From the NCBI GenBank assembly GCA_029339505.1, contig JAQISU010000119.1, positions 1,802,501-1,866,500 on the forward strand: 64,000 nt of DNA. The letters run 5' to 3'. A program made the translations under genes and the position numbers. The notes below the pieces were generated by a model, which was given only the letters and a program-made list of their open reading frames with translations, was not told the origin of the DNA and made no database searches. Shown here in pieces: positions 46,205 to 57,356 of this stretch (its first letter is position 1; the number at the start of each line of letters is the position of its first letter). Source of the DNA: Unio delphinus. Taxonomy: Eukaryota; Mollusca; Bivalvia; Unionida; Unionidae.

Positions 46205-46470
46205 TGCAACAAATTAAGCAATGGTGGATAATATGTGCTAGCTTTGTGGTGTTCACCTGGGCACAAATGGATCCAACAATGTTAATTTACATGGAAAACT
46301 GAAGAGACAAGACAGAAACAGCTCAAGATCTGCTACATGATCATTTGGGGCTAACATTTACCCAAGACAGAAGTGAATGTATATGTTATGCTTGTTATAT
46401 AATGATTGGCAAGGTGAAATGGCAACTTCCATGTTATAAGGTTCCCAATAATTGTCCATACAAAGAGGTT
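46205..46470 (+). pseudogene. Possible N-terminal zinc-binding coding relic
   Basis: Two frames together give C-x-x-C at about 46,233 with CGVHLGTNGSNN following, and then GLTFTQDRSECICYACYIMI at 46,348. The spacing of two cysteine pairs resembles the N-terminal C2-C2 zinc-binding domain of several invertebrate transposase-derived proteins. TAG and TGA stops and a frame change show it is not functional. It may belong with the coding relic at 52505-53440, the piggyBac element lying between them; that is inference. Confidence 0.3.
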
Positions 46471-46549
46471 CAAAACAAGAATTTTAAAAATTACATCACT
46501 TGTTTACAAAACGTGGTGCCACTTTTCTTTATTATTCTAAAGTAGTGAA

Positions 46550-46799
<250 letters not shown>

Positions 46800-47291
46800 A
46801 CATACACACACACACATTTTTATTTGTAACCTTTGACTGTAAGTTTCAGATACATATATTCCTAAAAAAACATTAAATTGTGATATTTTAATAATTATAT
46901 ATAGATCAATAAATAACTATAATATTTTGAATGAACTATTTGTAAATAATAAAAAATATGTCATACAATATATCTAATAATACTTTAATTCAAATTGTAT
47001 AGTTTCATTTAGTTCTTTAACAGATAATTGTTGTCTGTGATGGATACAGCACAGATTGCTAAAAGATCATAATGCGTATGGACAGGTAGTCTCTCATTAA
47101 CATAAATAACTATGCAATATATTGATAAGAAAATAATATGCTTATTCATGTCAGCTTGTACTAAATACATTATCATAAGTGATAATAACATTTGTGCAGT
47201 TCAACCTCTCAAATTAATGTGAGCATTGTCTAATATATCAATTATATTAGACTTCTGTAATTACTTACACCTTTACAATACAATTATCATT

Positions 47292-47534
47292 TTACTGTGC
47301 ATTTTGTTCAAACAAAACAGATTTCTGAATATGGAGTGATGTTATGCAGGACTGGAAGACATTTTCTAAGAGGGACAGATATGTTGGACAGAAAGTTCTC
47401 GCTACAGCCTCTTCCACCTCCGAGCAGAGCAAAAAGAGAAAAATTGTTACCAGCACCCCAATCAATGTAACCAAAATAATTGTGTCATTGAATTCTTGCA
47501 GCACAGTTATATTGTAATGAGAATTATGAGACAC
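47292..47534 (-). other. Possible transmembrane exon
   Basis: The minus-strand frame after a TTTCAG acceptor encodes NDTIILVTLIGVLVTIFLFL, a good single-pass helix followed by an acidic and basic juxtamembrane stretch, ending in TAA. It could be the last exon of a minus-strand membrane protein whose other exons are further right. No second exon is found and the surrounding DNA is mobile-element rich, so support is weak. Confidence 0.25.
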
Positions 47535-48716
47535 TGAAATGTAAGAGAGATAAGCTGAGATAGGAATTACTAATTTTCAGATAAATATATCACAATTAAA
47601 AATTCTCCATTTTTAACTTCCAGACAAAAGTAAAGGTTACTATAAATAAGAAGATAAGCAGTATGCCATCCTGCTTTTAAGTCAGTATGGTGAGCAAGTG
47701 ATGACCATTACTTACAGATAAGCAGTGGGAAGTAAAAGCAGGACGGAAATAAGCCTTGCTAGTGGAATTCATTGGCTTGCTCCCAACATAGGAGCTATCA
47801 TAGGCCTGATAGTCTTCACGAGGAATCCTGGTCACATGAAGCTTTTGTAACAGATGGCTGGGGTGGAGATGTGGCTTGCTGGTTGTTCAAGAGAAGTGAA
47901 TTATAATTACTAAGGATTAAACATTTCTTTTTCAGGAGGTAGATCAGGTCAACCTGAGATTATCGTTTGAATCCCTCAAGCTCCTGTTTTTAACAATATT
48001 AACCCTTTACTCCCCAGCTACGCTTTTCTACGCCTTTACCTTTGCACCCCGTCTACGCATGCCTACGCCTTTACCTTTGCCCCCCATCTACGCTTTTCTA
48101 CGCCTTACACAGTATCGACCATTAAATATGATATATCTTCCATTTAAATATTGATTCGCCATGCAGTAACCAAATGCTGGTCAAAAAAATAAATAATCTT
48201 TACAAACATTTGATTTTTTTACGTACTTCGTACCATTATAACCTATAAATCTAAATTTAACCGACCAATTATACGTAGTGGGTTTTTCCACGGTCGCATC
48301 CAAAATGGAGTCGTTTTCCGATTATATTACCTCAATTCCATGTAAATATTATGACCTTTTCAACACGTGCAAGTTATTCGTAATCGTAATATATTCAGAT
48401 ATCATGCTGAACTATACATTAGTTGTATAAATTCATTATGTCATCCGGATTTTTATGTACAAAATCACATTCTTAAAATGCACGGCAAATACGACAAATC
48501 TTCTTCCATACATTGTAATGTATATCGTACCATTAACATGTTTAAAACATGAAATCTGTTGAAAGTGCGGGAATTTAAAATAAAATAACACAATTAAGAA
48601 TGTCTGTGTTATTCATTTCTTCCATTCATTTCAATATACAAAGTTTTAATCAAATCGTATAACAGATGATACCGGAAGTGAATTGTTTCTTTTTACGATT
48701 TGATTTCGTCACGACA

Positions 48717-50832
48717 ATGTCGTCCTCATCTGTTGATAACAGTGATTTGTCTGGAAGTGAAAACGATTTTTCTGGATTCAGTTCCGACGAAATACCAAAT
48801 TTGTTTAACAATGATGCGTTTAATGATGAAGTAGTATCTGAAATTATGTCATCAGATATCAACATTAAAATGTCATCAGACTCTAGTGACACTGATGATG
48901 ATCAGCCGGCTTGGTTTTCAGACGTGCAAGATATTGACAGAAGTCCATTTACTCAGCGGTCAGAACCATTATTTTCTTTGCAGGAAACAGCATCAGAACT
49001 AGACTATTTTCAATTATATTTTCCAGTTGGACTTTTTGAAAAAAATTGTTAGAGAAACAAATAAATTTGCAGCTGAACAAAATGTGGATCATGAAATTGT
49101 TGATGTTACCTGGACAGAGACCAGTGTGCCTGAAATGTCTGCCTTTCTTGGCATGTTGATCTTAATGGGGACAATCAAAGCTCCTGACTATAGTTTTTAT
49201 TGGTCAAATGACAATTTTCTATCAAATGAAGGAATCAAAAACGTAATGCCACGCAGACAATTTGAAAAACTCCTTCAATACCTTCACCTAAATGATGACA
49301 ACACAAATTTTCCTGCTGATCACCCTAACCATGACAAACTTCACAAAATACTTCCAATACTGGATCAAGTTCTGGAGAACATTGAAAAAACTTATAAGCC
49401 TCGGCAACATCAAACCATTGATGAAGGTTTGTCTACATTTCTACATTATTTCAACGTAATATATTTCTTTCCAACAGTAGAGATCATAACAGAAATACAC
49501 ATCCATGCAGACATATTTAATTGTCTGTCGTCATGACATTAATCTGATATTTGTTCAAATTAAAAAAAGCCTATAATGTATTTATGATTTAAATTATATG
49601 TATAATAAATGTCGCTTGTGTGTGTATATCATATACACATAAACACAGATATCCATAATCACACAATTCCAATCTATCATACCTCTATACATAAATCTAT
49701 ACATTAAATTCATGAATATGTCACTTTATGTGAATTGTAATGCATACCTTTCCATAATGATACTATTTAAAAATGTTTAACTTTTAATTTACTGATCCAG
49801 TCTGAAGTTTGATTAAAATTTTATACAATACTTGATTTGATGATTTATCAGTAAGATAATGCACTTTACAGGTATGATTGCATTCAAGGGACGGCACAAG
49901 ACCAAGAAGTATCTGCCTTGAAAGCCAGTCGAGTGGGGCCTAAAAGTATGGATGCGCTGTGATAGTTTGTCTGGTTTCTGTCACAAGTTTGTGTTTTACC
50001 AGGGGAAGGAAGATACAGATGAAGTGAATGAGAGCATGAAGGGTCTTGGCTATCGAGTTGTGCAAAAGCTTATTATGCCTTTGAAAGGAAAATTTTATCA
50101 TGTATATTACGATAACTTTTTTACATCCATTCGACTGGTACGTAGTTTATTAAGACATGGTATACATGCCTGTAGCACCATGAAGAAAAACCGTAAAGGC
50201 TTCCCAGAGGAATTTAAATATCCACCATACATGGAGCAAGGAGACCATTTAATTAGACAGGATGGAAACCTTCCAGCCACACTGTGGAAGGACAAGAAAC
50301 CAATCACAATCCTATCCACAGCAGCAGATCCATCCATCATTGGCATTGCTAACCGGAAACAGAAAGATGGGACAGTGCAACTGGTAAACTGTCCAAAGGC
50401 GGTCACAAATTACCAACAATACTACAGAGGGGTTGACATATGTGACCAACTCAGGGCCAAATATCCAGTTGGACGATCATCAAAGAAATGTTGGTGATAT
50501 ATGTTATATTTTATTATAAATATTTGTATAATAAATGGTTTTATTACAATGGTGGAAAGTCATCCTGAGAGTCAGGAAAGAAGAAAATGATTCAGACAGA
50601 TTTTCGAATTAATTTGGCAAAGCAGTTCGTAGGAAGCTTCAAGAGCAGGAAGGTTGCCATGCATCGAACATCTGTAGCCCCAGTGACACAGGCTAATATT
50701 GAGACACACAGACTGCAGGCACTTAAAAGGAAAAAATCCACCTGCAAATACTGTACCAAGCATGGAGAAAAGAGACGTAATGAAACCAAAATTGGCTGTG
50801 TCATTCGCAATGTCCATCTTTGCTGCATATAA
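48717..50832 (+). pseudogene. piggyBac transposase
   Basis: Either the ATG at 48666 or that at 48717 may start it; the second begins the serine/acid-rich N-terminus usual for the family. Exon 1 carries ETSVPEMSAFLGMLILMG and RRQFEKLLQYLHLND and ends at QTIDEG. A likely intron (49425-49871, ending CTTTACAG) restores the frame to IAFKGRHKTKKYLP. YHVYYDNFFTSIRLV contains a catalytic Asp. The C-terminal cysteine-rich domain (CKYCTKHG ... RNETKIGC ... CC) ends at 50832. In-frame TGA codons after KKYLP (49919) and after SKKCW (50495), plus a frameshift near 50580, make it inactive, although the element ends are intact. Confidence 0.9.
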
Positions 50833-50872
50833 TGTCACAGCCTGTTTCATCAAAACATGATTGTAGAGGCGT

Positions 50873-50966
50873 AGACCAGCAAATTGATCTCTAAGCCATT
50901 TTTTTATTTTGACATAGCAGCTATGTCAAAATTAAAAAAAGGCTTAGAGACCAACTTGCTGGTCTA
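50873..50966. repeat. 94-bp palindrome inside piggyBac
   Basis: Arms AGACCAGCAAATTGATCTCT and AGAGACCAACTTGCTGGTCT are near-exact reverse complements, continuing inward through CTAAGCC/GGCTTAG to a TTTTGACATAGC|AGCTATGTCAAAA centre. It would fold into one long hairpin. It may be a separate small insertion. Confidence 0.85.
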
Positions 50967-52417
50967 TTAGAGGAGTAGCTATAATGTGCTCAACCATTGT
51001 CGTTTTTTCATATTGTCATATTTGTTTATTTTGTTCCTTAACATGAAACTCAGAGAAGTGATTTTCAAAATAGTTGATATTTATATTCGAGATCAGCTCT
51101 TCAGTGATATGAAACTTATAGGTAAGATCATTATTTTTCTCTTAAATATATACATAGCCATAGGCCTACTAGATTTACATATCCTTAAGTTGTTTAACCA
51201 CATCGCTAATGACAAATAACAAGAACTCGTTATGATATATTTTTAATATCCTTTAATAAGCCCATGTTTGGAAAGCATGCCAAGTTAAGTAATGACTTTG
51301 TACAATGTTTTTTTTTTTAAAAATAATTCTGATTGAAAACTCTAGATTAGTCATGCATAAAAGTACAAATAATTTCAAGCTACTAAGTTTTAATAATTAA
51401 TTTTATTGTTGCTGACAAAACAGTACCTGAGTTATTCATCGACGATAAAATGAATCATTCAAGTCCATCCTTGCATGAAATAAAGTCATATATCCAACTG
51501 AATCACACTACGGCCAAGAGTAAAATGGCGCCACGCATGCCATGTGGGTGCATCTATTTTTATAAACAGGGATTTTCATAATATGACCATACACGTTTAA
51601 ATTATGTTGAAAAGAAATTATTGATAATTATAAGTTATATTAATTAGTATGTACTGGTACATTCCTTTTTTTCTATTCGTTCTGATTTTTTTTGGCTATG
51701 TATTGTAATTATCATTACAAAAAAGTGATATAAGAAAACAGCCATGACCTAATATAGCACATTGAATTATGCAACGTCGCATAGTGTAATATATTACGGA
51801 CTATTATTTTTGGTAAATAGCTAAATATTTATTCACATAATGTTTATATCATGTTTCTTAAGGATTTCAAATATTACTTCATTTATGTGCCAAATGAATT
51901 AAAATTATTGCCTGTCTAATGAACAAGCGCTGACTAGATATCGCGATGTCCGCCATTATTACTTTCTGCCTCTTGTCAGGTTCACTTGTGATTTTTATCT
52001 GATATTACAAAGAATATAACATGAACATGGCTGTGAAAATTTTCAGTTAAATATTTTACAAAATAATGTTACCAAATATGCTAATTAATTACATATTAAC
52101 ATTTACATATTGATGGTTAAAGTTTCGAAGCACAGGTTGATGTGATTAAAACAAAGCAACTTGTGCATCGGTAGTAGTTGTTTTTTATCACAAAATGATA
52201 ACAAATAATAACTTACGGTAATCTAGCATTTATAACAAATAATAACTTGCGGTGGAAATGATTAGGTTATTTTGAGGCTATTAGAGCAATGGGAGAATAT
52301 AAGTTTGTGAAGATGACGTTGCTTTTCAGTTTACGTGTTTTTTTATGGGGAGCAAGGGTATGACGTCGTGAACGTCATATTTGAGGCACAGGTATTATGG
52401 TTTGATTTTCATATGGT
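50967..52417. other. Non-coding right half of piggyBac
   Basis: AT-rich, with a 77-codon frame at 50986-51219 that is hydrophobic but motif-free. Nothing else supported. Confidence 0.4.
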
Positions 52418-52504
52418 GAGTAAAGGGTTAATATCATGCCAATAGATTTGTGAAAGGATACATTCTCAGGGCAATCATTTTTTTAACTATGCCTGAGCAT
52501 ACAT

Positions 52505-53440
52505 GGAGTTAGGAGATGCATTGATGTGATCCGTCGGCAGTATGCAGATGACCTCCTGCAGCAGAAGTCCCTCCTGACAGACAGAGCACCACAAGCCAGG
52601 AGACACCTTTTCGACAATTGTAGGTTAATCGGGAACATAAATTTGGATTACATAACTGAATTGATAATATCATCCACTTCCACCATATTTATCAAGGAGG
52701 TTTAAATGTGTGTAAATTTACCACAGTTGTTAAGCATTCACTAATTTGTAATGCATGTAGTTAAATTATTTATTTTATAAAATTCATAAATTTCTTTTTT
52801 ATTATTTCCTACATTGATTGTATATACCACTGATTATGTCAATTTGAGTTATGTTAATGCAATAAATTTTGATCATATAACTTTTCTCCGCTAGACAATA
52901 ATTTGCTAAAATCTTTCTTTATTATTCATTTTAAATACATTTCATATTCTTCGTGATGAAAATAGATGGCCAACCTATGGTATTTTGTTGGCAATGATTC
53001 AATCGTTTTTGTTACTTTCAGTTTCCTGCATAAGCCCAAATTTATACTATGAATAGATTTATGAATACAAATTTAGTTACGTATATGAAAATGATAAGAT
53101 TCATTTGAAATTACCACTCTTCGGTATTGTATAAGAAATACATTAACACTGTCAATTGTGGTAAACCCATGAGAAAATATGATTTTTCTTGGGTTAGTGG
53201 GATTTCTCAATTCATATTTGTCTTATGATTCATTTTTATTTTCTTTTTCAAAATTTTAAGTAAGTTTATTATGGTATTGGTTGTACTTTATTAGTCAGTG
53301 AGGAGGTCGGTGACAGGATGTTGGATGAGACAGGAAGCACTGACCTGTGTAATACATTAGAGCAGGATTCCCTTTCTGAGTCAAATGATGACCAGGTCAG
53401 AAGTACAGATTTCATGGAGGATACCTTACATTGTGAATAG
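52505..53440 (+). pseudogene. Coding relic, C-terminal two exons of an unidentified gene
   Basis: An open stretch of about 66 codons from 52,505 includes RRQYADDLLQQKSLLTDRAP and QARRHLFDNC, strongly coding-like, ending at a TAA near 52,706. A second stretch after TTATTAG at 53,294 encodes an acidic tail (EEVGDRMLDETGSTDLCNTL) to a TAG at about 53,440. A GTAGGTTAAT junction at 52,620 could be a donor. I do not recognise the family. It may be the remainder of the gene whose N-terminus lies at 46,205. Confidence 0.35.
52720..53280. other. No recognised gene
   Basis: AT-rich, possibly an intron of the coding relic. Confidence 0.3.
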
Positions 53441-53710
53441 GTAGTATAATATACATCGGCCATAAATCAAATCCTTTCTTACCATTTGGCTATCAGATCC
53501 ATATACTCAGTTGTATAAATATTCCATTTATCAAATTAAACTTCAAACACACACACACACACAGTATGAACGATTGTCATTTTGCAATGAATATTAATTA
53601 ACATTTTCAATACAAAACAATTCAATATCATGGTGATTTATTTTAATATGTTTTCCATGGGATATAATTGACATATTTCATTATCAGATTGGACATATCA
53701 TCATAAAAGA

Positions 53711-53856
53711 ACAAAAGTAAGATACTGGGTCATGTCAAAGTCAAAAATTAAGATAATGGGTCATGTCCAATCACAAAAGTAAGATACTGGGTCATGTCAA
53801 ATCACAAACGTAAGATAATGGGTCATGTCAAATCACAAAAGTAAGATACTGGGTCA
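53711..53856. repeat. 31-bp minisatellite, nearly five units
   Basis: Unit ACAAAAGTAAGATACTGGGT CATGTCAAATC. Units alternate between ATACTGGG and ATAATGGG, giving a 62-bp higher-order period. Directly abuts the second copy of the Polinton intergenic unit. Confidence 0.9.
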
Positions 53857-54046
53857 AGCAGCAGAGGGAGCGAATCGTGCAAACATTTTAGGTGTCAACG
53901 AGGCTTCCTTCTCGTAAATATTTAATAGAAAGGTCTATTTGACAAACCAAGGCTTCCTAGAAAATTGTATTTAAGAAAGCGTCGATTCGGTAAATTGAGG
54001 CTTCCTCAAAGACACCATTGTCGTTGTTGCCGCCCCCTCTGCTGCT
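53857..54046. repeat. Intergenic unit with inverted ends, copy 2
   Basis: Same orientation as 34202-34410, with a sharp left boundary at AGCAGCAGAG. It keeps the three AGGCTTCCT-type repeats and the terminal CCCTCTGCTGCT, then TAAGGGTTAACAATT as in copy 1. It sits 3' of the penton-like gene. Confidence 0.85.
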
Positions 54047-54078
54047 AAGGGTTAACAATTATTTACGATGAAAGTCCT

Positions 54079-55364
54079 TTAGGATTTCACAAAGAAACTA
54101 ATTTGTAGGACCTCACCTTGTAGATCAATTAGATTATTGGACTGGTCAGTGAGTTTAAAATTAATTCTCGTTAATGAATTATTATGACATCGCATATAGA
54201 CCGGATTAATTGGAGACTCAATGATTAGAAACCCTGGAGGAGCTGTTGGTGCAAATGAGTATAAAATAGATCCCTGCTGAGCTTGATTTGATCGTTCGAG
54301 ATTTATTTGATAGCTTCCTTCGATAACATCACATACTAAATTCAATGCTATCACCGAGGATATATTCACATTTTGAGGAGCGATATGCCTACCACCGCTG
54401 TCTGGGTCATTATTATATTTAAGGATTATTGTTTTTTGTGATTTCTTCTATGCGTCATAGATTTGTTTGCAACTTTCATCGATGGCATATCTAAGAGATT
54501 TTTTTATCACTGGGACGTTATGTCCTGGAATCTTGAAATGAGGAATATATACTATGTAAATTATATGTTTCCATGTCGTCGATAATTTTATTACATGTTT
54601 TCTACAACGCTGATAAATTCATCTAGTGTGAGAGTACCAGACTCGAGAGATACTAACAGAAACGCAAAATCATTAGTCATCGCTGTGAAATTTTTAACGA
54701 TTTCATCTTGTCGAGTTTGATAATATCTATTAGCGCGATCGTCTATCATTTCAGTGAAATATTTTGACTTGTTTTATTCATCATAACTTTTTTGGGATTA
54801 TCAGATTTTATTCTGTCGGTGACATAATCAGATTTTTCAGGTTCGGGTATTTGATAAGCTGTCCGAGGTGGGATTTCAGGCCATCCCAGTAATGTTCTTA
54901 TCGAACTCTGATAAATATCTACGACATAACCTGGCGAGTTTTTCTCGATGGCAGATGATAGCGTCGGCTCGTGGACTGTTATAGCAATTTTTGATTCTGC
55001 TCCAGTAATGAATTTTATCCTACGCGCTAATTCAGTATTGATTTTGTTCGATTTGGTATGATCCTGATGGTAGCGAAACGATGTTCCAGTCTGGAGTTCC
55101 GTCTTCGCGATTCTTATTCGCAAATACTAAGCTGTTATTCGGTTGTTGACCACCAAATGCTATCGATCTGATATTAGGCCAACTGTGATACATTCGTAGT
55201 TTTGCTAACGCGATCTCCTTCACGGGAATCGGAGTAGAGAAATTAACACTGAATTCAGGATTGGTTGAGGTTATTGAGATCATGCTGGTTTTCACCGGTT
55301 CGGTATTTTCTACTATCCGTTGAAGTAGTTCTTGGGGCGATGTCATTGTTATTATTATTGTCAT
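54079..55364 (-). pseudogene. Penton-like minor capsid protein (single jelly roll)
   Basis: Vertex capsomer of Polinton/adintovirus-type virions. The start is probably the ATG at 55346 (MTSPQELLQRIVENT) rather than 55364, because the older copy aligns there. N-terminal text EIALAKLRMYHSWPNI and DGTPDWNIVSLPSGSYQ, a mid-part with IYQSSIRTLLGW, and a C-terminal segment (54369-54079) with LYSFAPTAPPGFLIIESPIN and DLQGEVLQISF follow the family pattern. Two or more frame breaks and about 375 bp of other frames (54370-54745) interrupt it. In that gap a 52-codon frame starts MIDDRANRYYQTRQDE, possibly a separate small gene. The 5' end overlaps the upstream gene. Confidence 0.8.
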
Positions 55365-55803
55365 GCTCTAATTCTAACATAGTTGACTCGTACAACTGAA
55401 CTATTTTCGAAAACTCATCCTTGGTTATTGTCGTGTCGTCGATCGACGATGAAATCAACTTAAATAATTGCGAATGTGCATGAAATACCGCAGCATATCG
55501 AATAGTGTAATCATGTTGTTTTTGTTGAGAACACGATGATATCTTCTTTGCTATCGCGTTGGCTATTCCCGCGATGGTTGACACTGCAGCTATACAAACC
55601 GGAATAACAGCCGGAGCGGTCATTGTAACTGATGATATAGTAATACCAGCGCCGGCAACTACACCAGACAGCGAGTACACAGTTACATCGATGGCAGTGA
55701 TTCTTCGCCGGTATTTTTTCATTTTTGTTCGGTACTCCTCAGAAAGAGTTTTGAGTTTTGTTGAAAATTCCTTGACGGTGTCATAACAGTATTGTGATGC
55801 CAT
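55255..55803 (-). CDS. Two-helix membrane protein of the Polinton (unassigned)
   Basis: An intact 182-codon frame from the ATG at 55803. A basic, coiled N-terminal part (TKLKTLSEEYRTKMKKYRRR) precedes two hydrophobic segments at about residues 38-57 and 60-82 (SGVVAGAGITISSV and APAVIPVCIAAVSTIAGI), then a polar helical tail ending HDLNNLNQS. The last 92 bp overlap the start of the penton-like gene in another frame. A homologous, decayed gene with the same overlap is at 1192-1529. One of the few unbroken genes of the element. Function unknown; a virion membrane or membrane-disrupting role is only a guess. Confidence 0.7.
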   Translation of the reverse strand: MASQYCYDTVKEFSTKLKTLSEEYRTKMKKYRRRITAIDVTVYSLSGVVAGAGITISSVTMTAPAVIPVCIAAVSTIAGIANAIAKKISSCSQQKQHDYTIRYAAVFHAHSQLFKLISSSIDDTTITKDEFSKIVQLYESTMLELEHDNNNNNDIAPRTTSTDSRKYRTGENQHDLNNLNQS

Positions 55804-55828
55804 GTTATTTCCAAATCAGTTTACGATT

Positions 55829-56445
55829 TCAATTTAATTGTTTACTCAAATCCGCTACGAATTCCACATACCATGATACTGAAATCCTAGCCAAATTAGT
55901 ATCAGTGGATGGTATCGTGAACTGTTCAGTTGTATCCTTGTTGATGATTGTTGATATCGTATTGTTGACTCCAGATGAACTCGACGATGATATATTAAAT
56001 TGAGTCGGTGTCACTAGTAATCGATAAATGCCTTTGACGGTCGCGGTGATACTTAGTATATTGTTTGTGGGTGTCCACGCAAATGATCCGTAATGATTTG
56101 TTTGTTTGATTAGGATTTTTAACGTAGCTTTAAAAAAATTTCAGTCATATCGCTACGATGTCTGCAGTGAGGCAGTTTATCGTGATGTCTAGCACTGAGA
56201 CATCATGCCGCAGACATGTAGCATGATGTCTCACCCAGTCACATTATCCTGACACCAGGCCGACCAGTCCTAACATTAACCTCTTAATGCTGAGCGTCAA
56301 GCGAGGCAGCTGTTAGTACCATTTTTGTAAGTCTTTGGTATGACTCGGCCGGGGATCGAACCGACGACCTCCTGCTTCCGGGACGGACGCTCTAACCACT
56401 AGGCCACCAGAGCGGTTATTTCTCCCACAAATATCAATCATGTTA
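55829..56445 (-). pseudogene. Small beta-rich Polinton protein, interrupted by a SINE
   Basis: The ATG near 56445 opens MIDICGRN and is cut by the SINE (56097-56418). The rest resumes at about 56096 with GSFAWTPTNNILSITATVKG and IYRLL and ends LARISVSWYVEF...KQLN at 55829. Without the insertion it would be roughly 100 residues, alternating hydrophobic/polar like a small beta-sandwich. It lies between the protease and the membrane-protein gene, all reading the same way. No function recognised. Confidence 0.55.
56097..56418 (-). mobile_element. tRNA-headed SINE, copy B
   Basis: Near-identical to 5610-5930, same orientation, with A box GGCCTAGTGGTTAGAGCG and B box GGTTCGATCC. It has landed within the first codons of a Polinton gene, so it postdates the element. 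No clear target duplication is visible. Confidence 0.9.
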
Positions 56446-56921
56446 TTGTAAAACTCTTTCTCTCTCTAAAAAGCGATTACTCGTATATTCATTTACAACA
56501 ACATGTGGTGGTTTTCCAGATGTTGAAATAGAATCGAGTATATTTAATACTTCGCTGCCACATATTGGTGGATCATTCATGTGTTGTGTTGGTAGTGTAG
56601 AATACCAACGAGGAGTTTTTAAGCTGTTTATATAACGCATAAATTCGCTAACCCATATGAATCGAAATAAACAATCACGCGCGGGTCAATTGCGTATGCA
56701 ACCCAGTGAGTACCAGGTCCGGTGCTGTTATCGAGATTAATAATACCAGTTTCGGTGCTGTTTGGTTGTGCCGGCAACTGATCTTTCATAAAGACACCTC
56801 TGAAGTTTTTTATCGATAGATTTTTAGCAGCATCAAGTAAATCAAAATTGGACATTGGAGTCAAAGACTCTCCAACTAGTAAACCGTTCCTGGGATTATC
56901 AGACCTTTTCCGCTGTACCAT
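56443..56921 (-). pseudogene. Adenain-like cysteine protease
   Basis: Processes capsid precursors in adenoviruses and Polintons. From the ATG at 56921, the frame has LTPMSNFDLLDAAKNL and then GTHWVAYAID (catalytic His) and VIVYFDSYG (acidic partner), and stops near 56628. The remainder is in another frame (56640-56443) with PPICGSEVLNILDSIS, where the CG matches the catalytic-cysteine block. A small frame break near 56,635 separates the two. His and Cys are both kept, so decay is recent. Confidence 0.85.
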
Positions 56922-56935
56922 GAATCCTGGTAGTC

Positions 56936-57330
56936 TTAGACCCTTTCCATTTTTTTATACCCCTGCCCAGTTGCTTTCTTTAGTGCCATTCCTGCCGCAG
57001 TACCAACGGCTCCTAACGCTGCCGCATTGAAAACCGCTGGGGCAGCCGCGGCAATCAACGCTGGAATCTCAGCTAACAACGGGAATATACCACCCGATTT
57101 TATCATATTTTTGATAGCAGCTGCAGAGAGAGTGATCTGAACGCCTTTTTATCCTTGAACGCATCATTGAAGTGTTTTACTTGAAGAGTCGTCAGTGACA
57201 ATTTATTCGCCCCACCTGTCATCTGATTGTGTTTCAGCGTGATCGTGGTTCCACATTTTTTAGCTGATTCTGATTGCAATTTCTTGAGTTGACCGGGAGT
57301 TAACGTAACACTAATATGACTATATAACAT
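56936..57330 (-). pseudogene. pX-like basic/hydrophobic virion peptide
   Basis: The N-terminal 75 codons (57330-57103) contain repeats of the form LTPGQLKKLQS, GTTITLKHNQM and LSLTTLQVKHFNDA, lysine-rich with a beta-alternating pattern. The hydrophobic second part (SGGIFPLLAEIPALIAAAAP) is in a frame displaced by one base, and it ends in a lysine-rich tail at 56936. Such two-part proteins occur in adintoviruses and are compared with adenovirus core peptide pX and membrane-active proteins. The TGA of the first part overlaps an ATG of the second; I read this as a frameshift. Confidence 0.65.
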
Positions 57331-57356
57331 TATACAATAACAGATTGATATAATTG

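Larger units (their letters stand above)
48003..52427 (+). mobile_element. piggyBac element, full length with TTAA target duplications
   Basis: Left end CCCTTTACTC (48003) and right end GAGTAAAGGG (ending 52427) are perfect inverted 10-mers, each bordered by TTAA (47999-48002 and 52428-52431), the signature of piggyBac insertion. Just inside the left end, TACGCCTTTACCTTTGC-type text is repeated, probably transposase-binding subterminal repeats. Length is 4,425 bp. The transposase occupies the first half; the last 1.5 kb is AT-rich, with a 94-bp palindrome at 50873-50966 and no gene. Confidence 0.95.

Noticed and set aside
53711..53856. CRISPR-like array
   Set aside because: Direct repeats are contiguous with no unique spacers, and the host is a eukaryote; it is an ordinary minisatellite.
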